Source: Thiorhodococcus minor
Lineage (GTDB): Bacteria > Pseudomonadota > Gammaproteobacteria > Chromatiales > Chromatiaceae
Length of the DNA stretch: 35,111 bases
Assembly (NCBI RefSeq): GCF_010820565.1
Contig: NZ_JAAIJQ010000062.1
Location: 1 to 35,111 of the forward strand
Direction of reading: 5' to 3'
Positions within the stretch are counted from its first letter, which is position 1, and each line of letters begins with the position of its first letter. Made by a program: the position numbers and the translations under genes. The notes beneath the pieces are model-generated. The model saw only the letters and a program-made list of their open reading frames with translations, had not been told where the DNA came from and ran no database searches. This document shows positions 25,819 to 32,220 of the stretch, in pieces.

Positions 25819-26321
25819 TGCCGGACTTGCAAGCAAACCTCGGCTTCAGAAGCACGGGCTTCAGCCTGGACCTCGATCTCACCGTCCCCGCAGATGGGAT
25901 CACCGCACTGCTCGGCCACTCAGGCTGCGGCAAGAAAACCTTGCTGCGCCTGCTCGCCAGGCTCAAGACACCGCGCCTGAGTCGGACCCGGCACGGCGAC
26001 GCCGAGTTGGCGCGCCTGCTCGGCTGGCCGAGCACCCTATCGGCCCGCACCTGGGATCGGGACGCCGCCCGCGACGCTTGGGGAAAGGTCGCGGCCGGCA
26101 TCGCCCCCTTGCTGCGGCACCCTGAGGTCGTCGCCATCCTCCCGGACGGACCGACGCCGACCACCGGACAAGGGCTGCCCGTCGAGGTCGCCCGCGTGAC
26201 CGACATGGGCAGCGACCATGCCCTGAGCTACCGGCTCGCGATCCCGCCCGAATGCGTAATCCCATTGCGCGAGCGCACAGTCACGCCAAACTTGACCAAT
26301 CCGAACCCTCGACAGGCTTGA
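25818..26321 (+). pseudogene. modC: modC remnant (molybdate ABC ATPase), internally deleted
   Basis: The start MPDLQANLGFRSTGFSLDLD, then LTVPADGITALLGHSG and CGKKTLLRLLARL, is the ModC N-terminus. Walker A is altered: GHSGCGKKT where the family has GxSGSGK(S/T)T. After about residue 55 the reading frame continues without the Q loop, ABC signature or Walker B. The end (PVEVARVTDMGSDHALSYRL) looks like the C-terminal molybdate-binding (TOBE) part. At 167 residues it is less than half the usual ~360. It cannot hydrolyse ATP normally, so the transporter is non-functional. Confidence 0.75.
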
Positions 26322-26337
26322 AGAGAGACCACGCCCC

Positions 26338-27180
26338 ATGATGACCCCGCCCGTTCTGAGCGACCAAGAGCTGCACGCATTGCTGAGCGAAGATGTCCCC
26401 TTTGGCGACCTGACGACAGAGTCGCTCGGCATCGGCGCCAAGCTCGGTCAGATCCGCTTCTTCGCCCGTGACCCCATGGTCGCCTGTGGTATCGAGGAGG
26501 CCGTGCGCATGTTCCAGCTCTGCGGCGCCGAGGCCGAGGCACGCCTGGCATCCGGCGCGGATGCCACGCCCGAGACCCTGCTGCTCGAGGCGAGCGGCAG
26601 CGCCAGCGCCCTGCATCAGGGCTGGAAGGCCGCGCAGACCCTGATCGAGTGGTGCTCGGGGATCTCCAGCCGCGCCGCCGAGATCGTCACGGCGGCGCGG
26701 CGCGGCAGCCCGGACGCCATGGTCGCCGGCACCCGTAAGAACGTCCCGGGCACGCGGCGGCTCGCCGTCAAGGCCTTCAAGGCCGGCGGCGCCATCATGC
26801 ACCGCAACGGGCTGTCCGAGACCCTGCTGGTGTTCGCCGAGCACCGCCAGTTCATCGGCGACGAGACGCCCGCACAGACCGTCGCGCGGCTGCGGCGCCA
26901 GTGCCCGGAGAAGCGCGTGGTCGTCGAGGTCGCCACGCCCGACGAAGCGCTCGCCTGGGCCGAGGCCGATGTGCTGCAGCTCGAGAAGTTCTCGCCAAAG
27001 GCCGTCGCCGAGGTCGCCAAGGCACTCGCGGCGCGCGGCTCGAGCGCCATCGTCGCCGCGGCCGGGGGCGTCAACGCCAAGAACGCGGAAGACTACGCGC
27101 GCGCGGGCGCCAAGCTCCTGGTGACCACGGCGCCTCACCTGGCCCCGCCCCGCGATGTCCAGGTGCGCTTCTTCAGCTGA
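26338..27180 (+). CDS. modD: ModD, NadC-like phosphoribosyltransferase of mod operons
   Basis: A protein of 280 residues related to quinolinate phosphoribosyltransferase and typical of ModD (TIGR01334), which occurs with molybdate transport genes and whose exact role is unproven. Visible features are DVPFGDLTTESLGIG at the N-terminus, SGISSRAAEIVTAAR, VAGTRKNVPGTRRLAVKAF with GGAIMHRNGLSETLL, VVVEVATPDEALAW, and the C-terminal VAAAGGVNAKNAEDYARAGA phosphate-binding region. The sequence is uninterrupted and full-length. It lies 16 bases after the modC remnant in the order modA-modB-modC-modD. It is the only gene of the operon that looks functional. Standard nadC is the alternative, but position and sequence favour ModD. 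Confidence 0.85.
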   Translation: MMTPPVLSDQELHALLSEDVPFGDLTTESLGIGAKLGQIRFFARDPMVACGIEEAVRMFQLCGAEAEARLASGADATPETLLLEASGSASALHQGWKAAQTLIEWCSGISSRAAEIVTAARRGSPDAMVAGTRKNVPGTRRLAVKAFKAGGAIMHRNGLSETLLVFAEHRQFIGDETPAQTVARLRRQCPEKRVVVEVATPDEALAWAEADVLQLEKFSPKAVAEVAKALAARGSSAIVAAAGGVNAKNAEDYARAGAKLLVTTAPHLAPPRDVQVRFFS

Positions 27181-27186
27181 AATGCT

Positions 27187-27343
27187 GCTGGCCAGCCGCC
27201 AGCGGCCCGCTTTTCGGCATCAGTCTGCCGGCTCGCCACGGCCCCCCGTGCTCACCCACTGGGCCGGGACGTCAATCAGCGAAAACCTCTGCAGAGCAGC
27301 CGCTGGAAGCCGATCGCTGGCGGCTGACTGCACTGTCTAACCG
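27187..27343 (-). repeat. Possible diverged member of the dispersed repeat family
   Basis: Read on the minus strand, this has GCAGTCAGCCGCCAGCG at one end, CAGTGGGTGAGCACGGG in the middle, CCGAAAAGC and then CCGCTGGCGGCTGGCCAG at the other end. This is the same order of landmarks as copies A-C but with poor overall identity. It lies directly after modD and ~170 bases before copy B. It may be an old copy or only compositionally similar. Confidence 0.35.
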
Positions 27344-27510
27344 GAGAGACTGCGATGGCGAGCGCGAGATGCCTCTCCGGCCACGAGCCCGAACGGACCC
27401 GTCGAAGCCCGCTAGACAGCTGCCTCCCGAGCTGGTCGTCGCTGCTCCCCACGGAGTGGCGGCGCCACGTCGTCATGCCGCGCGCCTTCCCTGTCCATCA
27501 GCCTAACTAG

Positions 27511-27675
27511 AGCAGTCAGCTTCCAGCTCCCAGCCGCCAGCGGAGGAACGTCATACCGTTGCCGGATTTTCTGGCCGACCAGCCGCTCACCCGTTGGGTG
27601 ACTCAGCGAAGACCTGAAAGCAGCGCCAAGACAAAGCTTTAAGCTGGCTGCTGGTGGCTGGCAGCTCTCTTTAGG
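27511..27675 (+). repeat. Dispersed ~160-bp repeat, copy B
   Basis: This matches copy A (271-425) along its length: AGCAGTCAGC, CCGCCAGCGGAGGA, TTGCCGGATTTTCTGGCCG, palindrome CTCACCCGTTGGGTGAC, GAAGACCTGAAAGCAGC, ACAAAGCTTTAAGCTGGC and GGCTGGCAGCTCTCTTTAGG. Its right end abuts the coding fragment at 27675-27938. No target-site duplication is obvious. Confidence 0.8.
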
Positions 27676-27938
27676 ATCATGAGCAAGAGATCGCGGCACG
27701 ACGCGTCCTGGGCTACGGCAGCCGTGGCAACTCGTGCTTCTACACCCACGACGATCGCCAGATGGACGTCCGCTCGGACGACGACGAGGACCTCTATCAG
27801 GCACTCGCCTACAGCGAGTCCATCACCGCCTGGCGGCTGAGCGGCCGCCGCTGGCTCGTCCATCGCCGCGTCGAGCCCTTGGGAGAAGAAGGGGAATCGG
27901 GGTCGAGCTTCAGCCTGGAGGGACGGATGCCGGGCTGA
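27675..27938 (+). pseudogene. Orphan C-terminal coding fragment, unknown family
   Basis: An open frame of 87 codons with no start codon near its beginning reads HEQEIAARRVLGYGSRGNSC, FYTHDDRQMDVRSDDDEDLY and ITAWRLSGRRWLVHRRVEPL, then a normal TGA. Third positions are strongly GC-rich, as in real genes here. It is preceded immediately by a TAG that belongs to the end of repeat copy B. I do not recognise the family. The simplest reading is a gene whose 5' part was replaced or deleted where the repeat now ends. Internal ATG codons would give only short products. Confidence 0.5.
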
Positions 27939-27991
27939 GCCGATGCGGACTGAACGACCTAGGCCACGACCGTTGTGCGACATCCGGCAGG

Positions 27992-28615
27992 TCAGCCGGC
28001 ACCGCGCAGGTCTCCGGCCAGCTCCCCCAGAATCTCGCCCAACGCCTGACCATAGCCCCGGGCCAGCGCCTCGGGGGACGCCTCCGGCAAGTCGAGGCGC
28101 CGACCGATGGTCCGCTGCCAGCTCACCCGCGTGCTGACACCTGTGAGATCGATGAGCGCAAACTGGATCTCCATGACGGCAGCGGGCGCGCGGCCCGGCC
28201 GGAAATCACCGTAGAGCTTGGTGATGGTCGCCTCGAGCACATCCTCGGCGCGCGTCCCGCTGTCCGGCTGCATCACGGCCTCGAAGAGCCCCGCGGCGCC
28301 GAGCCACTGGGCCATGGCGACGCCGATCATGTCTCCCGGCTCCGCCATGAAGGCATGGTAGAAATCGGCGACATAGCGCACGTCGTCCAGCCGGAAGACC
28401 AGCTCCCTGCCTGCGAAGGCGGGGGCGACGCGCACCTTGCCGACGCGCAGCGTCCGCGGGCGGGGCATGCCGGCGCGTGCAGGCGCAGGCGGCTCCATCA
28501 CATAGGTGGTGGCTTGGGGGGTGGGCTTGCCGATCGCGCAGCCGCCAAGCAGCGCGGCCAAGCCCGAGACGAGAAGCCAGCGCCGCCAGGCGCGCGCCAT
28601 TCCTAATCGCTCCAT
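27992..28615 (-). CDS. ABC-type transport auxiliary lipoprotein (PqiC-like)
   Basis: An outer-membrane-directed lipoprotein of about 207 residues. The N-terminus (RAWRRWLLVSGLAALLGG, then Cys) is a type II signal peptide with lipobox LGGC. The rest (TTYVMEPPAPARAG, LRVGKVRVAPAFAGRELVFR, YHAFMAEPGDMIG) fits the ABC_trans_aux/PqiC family (PF03886). These lipoproteins accompany MCE-type lipid transporters and probably receive or gate substrate at the outer membrane. It is the last gene of the four-gene operon. Its start overlaps the MCE gene by 13 bases; an alternative ATG is at 28600. Confidence 0.88.
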   Translation of the reverse strand: MERLGMARAWRRWLLVSGLAALLGGCAIGKPTPQATTYVMEPPAPARAGMPRPRTLRVGKVRVAPAFAGRELVFRLDDVRYVADFYHAFMAEPGDMIGVAMAQWLGAAGLFEAVMQPDSGTRAEDVLEATITKLYGDFRPGRAPAAVMEIQFALIDLTGVSTRVSWQRTIGRRLDLPEASPEALARGYGQALGEILGELAGDLRGAG

Positions 28616-29655
28616 GGAAGCTCGACCTTCTCCGGTGGACCGCCAAAGATGAAACCACTTGGATGACGCTTCACGCTCTCGGAAAGCGCGCGGAGGTTGT
28701 CGGCCGTCGCGCGCAGATCTCGAACCATGACCCGGACGTCGTACTGATTGTCGCCGACCAGGGCGTCGATCCGCTGAATGGCGCGGTCCAGATCCTTGAC
28801 GACACGCTCGATGCTCCCGGACTCCGCCAAGTCCCGCAAGCGCCCGCTCAGGGCGGCCGAATTCGCCACCGTCTGCTCGATCCCCGGGGCGGCGAGGAGC
28901 GCATCGAGCCTAGAGGCGGCGGACGCGATGTTGCGCACCGCCGCATCCACCGGCGCCTCCGCCAGTGCGCCGTCCAGGCGGGCCAGGGTCGTGCGCGCCT
29001 CCTGCAAGACCGCCGCGATATCGGCCGAAAGAGTGCTCACCGGCAGCTCGGCGAGCTTGGTATTGAGCGTCGCCACCAGGACGTTCAGATTCTCGCCCAA
29101 GGCCTGGATATCCGTCTCGTCCAGGCTGGCCATGAGCTTCTGGAGCTTGCCGATGATCTGCCCGGCAATGCTCGGCGCCGAGGGCACATAGGGATGCCTG
29201 GGCGTCCAAGCGATCTCCAGCGGCGGATGCTTCGCCGGCGCGAAGAAGTCGAGCGAGAGATACTGTTGGCCCGTCACGCCGGCGAGCTGGGTCTGGGCGC
29301 GCAGACCGCGCTTGATATAGGCATCCAGCTCCTCGTGCCACTGCTCGACCTGGCCCGGATCGCCCGAGACCTTGGCCTCGACCACGATGTAGCCCTTGCG
29401 CTGGTCCACCGGGACATCCTGCTCATAGATGGCACCTGAGCCCGCGATGGCCGAGACCTGCCCCAGGGGAACGCCGCGAAACTGCACGGGCGCCCCGATC
29501 TCCAGCCCGGCCACGGAGCCGTCGAAATAGGTTTCGAAGACGAAGCTCGGCTGAAACAGCGAGCGGCCGCCGAGGACGAAGAGGATGGCCATCAGCGTGA
29601 CGAGCGACAGGATGACGAAGAGTCCGAGCCGGAAGAGTCCCTTGCCCTCGTCCAT
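28603..29655 (-). CDS. MlaD/MCE-domain lipid transport protein
   Basis: A periplasmic, inner-membrane-anchored protein of 350 residues. A single N-terminal membrane segment (LGLFVILSLVTLMAILFVLG) is followed by one MCE domain (FVFETYFDGSVAGLEIGAPV, QFRGVPLGQVSAIAG). A long helical C-terminal part, rich in LNTKLAELPVSTLSADIAAV-type heptads, probably forms the tube seen in such proteins. Single MCE domain and length distinguish it from multi-MCE PqiB/YebT. It starts 2 bases after the ATPase stop and overlaps the lipoprotein gene, so the four genes are tightly coupled. Confidence 0.9.
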   Translation of the reverse strand: MDEGKGLFRLGLFVILSLVTLMAILFVLGGRSLFQPSFVFETYFDGSVAGLEIGAPVQFRGVPLGQVSAIAGSGAIYEQDVPVDQRKGYIVVEAKVSGDPGQVEQWHEELDAYIKRGLRAQTQLAGVTGQQYLSLDFFAPAKHPPLEIAWTPRHPYVPSAPSIAGQIIGKLQKLMASLDETDIQALGENLNVLVATLNTKLAELPVSTLSADIAAVLQEARTTLARLDGALAEAPVDAAVRNIASAASRLDALLAAPGIEQTVANSAALSGRLRDLAESGSIERVVKDLDRAIQRIDALVGDNQYDVRVMVRDLRATADNLRALSESVKRHPSGFIFGGPPEKVELPWSD

Positions 29656-29657
29656 GC

Positions 29658-30461
29658 CTAGCTCCCTCGGGAAATCGCGGGCGCATCCGGCCTGCGGTTG
29701 AAGAACTGCCGCACCCGCTCGTCCCCGCTGCGGTCGCGCAGCTCGGACGGCACACCCTCGGCGATGATGCGGCGCGCGTCGGCGTCCAGCATCACGGCGC
29801 GGTCGGCGATCTCGAGGATACTCTGCAGTTCATGTGTCACGACGACGAAGGTTAGCCCGAGGCTGTCGCGCAGGCCCAGGATGGTGCGATCCAGATTGGC
29901 GGCGGTGATGGGATCCAGCCCCGCGGAGGGCTCGTCGAGCATGAGAATCTCCGCGCCGAGCGCCATCGCCCTGGCGATACCCGCGCGCTTGAGCATCCCG
30001 CCCGAGAGCTCCGCCGGCATGAGCGATTGCGCATCCGCCATCTCGACCTGATGCAGCAGCATGCGGGCGATCAGATTCTTCTGCTCCAGACCGATATCGG
30101 TAAACTCGTCGAGGGGGAAGCGCACGTTCTCCAGCACCGTCAACGAGCCGAACAAGGCGCCGGCCTGATACATGACCCCAAGACCACGCTGCAGACGCGC
30201 CCTCTGCGTCGATCCTGCACGAACGATGCTTTCCCCGGCGATGAGGACGTCGCCCGCCATGGGCTGGTAGAGCCCGATCATATTCTTCATCAGGCTCGAC
30301 TTACCGCACCCGGATCCGCCCAGGATCACCAGGATCTCGCCGCGCCACACGTCGAATGACGCCCCTTCCAGCAAGACCCGGCTGCCATAACCGATCTTGA
30401 GGTCGCGGACGCTGACGGCCGGCGTCGTCGGTGCATTGGCGGTAGCCTCATCCCCGTCCAT
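29658..30461 (-). CDS. MlaF-type ABC transporter ATP-binding protein
   Basis: The cytoplasmic ATPase of the MCE lipid transporter, 267 residues. Walker A is LGGSGCGKSSLMKN, the ABC signature is LSGGMLKRAGIARA, Walker B is ILMLDEPSAGLDP, and the H-loop is VVTHELQSIL. It closely resembles MlaF/Mkl-type ATPases. It is located between the permease gene (13 bases upstream) and the MCE gene (2 bases downstream). All catalytic motifs are intact. Confidence 0.92.
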   Translation of the reverse strand: MDGDEATANAPTTPAVSVRDLKIGYGSRVLLEGASFDVWRGEILVILGGSGCGKSSLMKNMIGLYQPMAGDVLIAGESIVRAGSTQRARLQRGLGVMYQAGALFGSLTVLENVRFPLDEFTDIGLEQKNLIARMLLHQVEMADAQSLMPAELSGGMLKRAGIARAMALGAEILMLDEPSAGLDPITAANLDRTILGLRDSLGLTFVVVTHELQSILEIADRAVMLDADARRIIAEGVPSELRDRSGDERVRQFFNRRPDAPAISRGS

Positions 30462-30474
30462 GCGCCTACCCGTC

Positions 30475-31557
30475 TCAGCTGCTGATCAGCACGGTGAAGA
30501 GGCCGTCGAGCACGACGATCCAGACGATGCTGGTCACCACGGCGCTGGTCGCCGAGAGCCCCACCGAGGTCGCGCCCGCCCCCGTCGCCAGCCCCCGCTG
30601 ACAGCCGATGGCGGCAATCGCGAGCCCGAAGATCGCCGCCTTGGCCAAGCCGACGAGAAAATCCTCGATCCCGACGGCACCGAGCAAGTGGTTATAGAAC
30701 TGCACGAAACCGATATTGAAGCCCGCCAGCACCAAGGCGCCACCAAAGATGCCCACCACGTCGGCGAGCACCGTCAGCAAGGGGACGACCAAGACGGCGG
30801 CGATGAGCCTTGGCAGCACGAGAAACCGCAATGGGTCGAGCCCGAAGGTCACAATGGCGCTCACCTCCTCGTTGACCTTCTGCGTACCGATCTGCGCCGC
30901 GAAGGCCGCGCCCGTGCGACCGGCGAAGACGATCGCCGTCATGAGCGCGCCCAGCTCCCGCAGCACGGCGACCCCCACGCCGTCGACCACGAAGATGACG
31001 GCACCGAACTGCTGCGCCACCAGCCCGATCTCGAAGGCGATGATTACCCCCATCAGGAAGCCGATGAGGAGCACGATCGGAACGGCATTGGCGCCAGCCT
31101 CCGCGGCAACGCTCAGCACCTCTCCCCAGCGAATGATGCCGCGCCGAGGGATGGCCTGCAGCAGCGCGACTCCGCAGTCCGCCAGAAAGGTCAGCATCCG
31201 CGCCGCGGCGGAAAGCTGCGCCAGCGTGGCCCGGCCGATCCGCTCGATGGCACCGAGCCCCCGTCCTCCGCGTGCCGGCTCCTCGAGCTCGACGGGATCA
31301 TAGCTGGGGATCAAGGCCGCGAGGCTGGGATCCAGGCCACGGATCTCGACCTCGGCGCCCGCGGGCCGACGCCCGCGCTGCAGATCGTAGATCAGGGCGA
31401 TCCCAGTCGCGTCGATGTACTCCAGCCGTGAGGCATCGATGACGATCGGACGGTCTGGGTTGCGGGCCAGCGCCTGCGCCGCCTCCGCCCAGATCGAGCC
31501 GACGGTATGAACCGTGACTCGCCCTTTCAGGGAGAAGGTCACGACATCGACATCCAT
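30475..31557 (-). CDS. STAS-MlaE fusion permease of MCE lipid transporter
   Basis: A protein of about 360 residues. Residues 1-95 are a STAS domain (VTFSLKGRVTVHTVGSIWAE, IVIDASRLEYIDATGIALIY). The rest is an MlaE-type permease: VPIVLLIGFLMGVIIAFEIG, FAGRTGAAFAAQIGTQKVNE with the conserved E-rich coupling region, and several hydrophobic helices to the C-terminus. In E. coli the STAS partner MlaB is a separate protein; here it is fused, as in many other proteobacteria. The start at 31557 (ATGGATGTCGATG) is chosen because upstream frame sequence looks non-coding. It is the first gene of a four-gene operon (permease, ATPase, MCE, lipoprotein) expected to move phospholipid or a related lipid between the membranes. 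Confidence 0.92.
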   Translation of the reverse strand: MDVDVVTFSLKGRVTVHTVGSIWAEAAQALARNPDRPIVIDASRLEYIDATGIALIYDLQRGRRPAGAEVEIRGLDPSLAALIPSYDPVELEEPARGGRGLGAIERIGRATLAQLSAAARMLTFLADCGVALLQAIPRRGIIRWGEVLSVAAEAGANAVPIVLLIGFLMGVIIAFEIGLVAQQFGAVIFVVDGVGVAVLRELGALMTAIVFAGRTGAAFAAQIGTQKVNEEVSAIVTFGLDPLRFLVLPRLIAAVLVVPLLTVLADVVGIFGGALVLAGFNIGFVQFYNHLLGAVGIEDFLVGLAKAAIFGLAIAAIGCQRGLATGAGATSVGLSATSAVVTSIVWIVVLDGLFTVLISS

Positions 31558-32220
31558 CACATCAGCCGCCGGCCTGCTCACGATAAGGACTCCGAGCCGA
31601 AAACGCGTCCGAGTAGTGGTGGCCCAAGGACCAAGCAGCGGACCTAGCGACCCGCAGTCTCGGGGATTCGCACACGAACAGATCGTAACGCGCCACCTAC
31701 TCCCTATCCAGCGACCGCTCGACCGAAAGCCACGGCGCAGCGCGGATGACCCTTTCGCCTCATTCCAGGACCCCGAAGTCAAGACCTCGAGGCTCCTGGC
31801 CGAATGACGACAGCATCCAGCTTGGTCAGCTCCGCCTGTGCGCATCGATGAAAATATACACGCCAAAGAGATCAGTATTTATACCCAGATCTCGCGCGAA
31901 GAACTCGAAGCTCCGCGTCGCCTGATGACAACCTCGGCCTTGGGCGCCATCTCCGCGAATGGAGTATCAATAATGACGCACACACCAGAGGGCTAGGTAT
32001 TTGTGCCCATAGGTTAAACACAGCTCGGCGTCATATGATTAGGTGGGAGGTAAAAACAAATTCGCCCACTGGTCATGCGCTTCCGGGTTGGGTTTGTATA
32101 CGCCGTACACGTAGCGAGGCGATTCGCCTGCGAGCCTCACCATTGCATCTCCAAATTTGCTTAGTCCAGCGAGCACTGAGCCCGACTGGCTCAGGCGGTT
32201 TCATCATAGCGACATCGAGT
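31558..32220. other. Divergent intergenic region, AT-richer
   Basis: This ~660-base stretch separates the minus-strand lipid transporter operon from the plus-strand ExeA-OmpA gene, so it should contain both promoters. Base composition is lower in GC around 31840-32110 (for example AAAATATACACGCC and GTATTTATACCC near 31851-31890). An open frame joins 32035-32220 to the downstream gene, but its residues look non-coding. I see no RNA gene or clear repeat here. Confidence 0.5.

Noticed and set aside
25437-26321. A single 294-codon gene fusing a permease and an ATPase
   Set aside because: The frame crosses an internal stop/start junction (TGATG at 25816-25820) and is produced by frameshifts in modB. 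The natural boundaries are still visible.
32035-32220. N-terminal extension of the ExeA-OmpA protein from an ATG at 32035
   Set aside because: The extra 62 residues look non-coding, and the family normally begins at MYESFYGFDKKPF, encoded from 32221.
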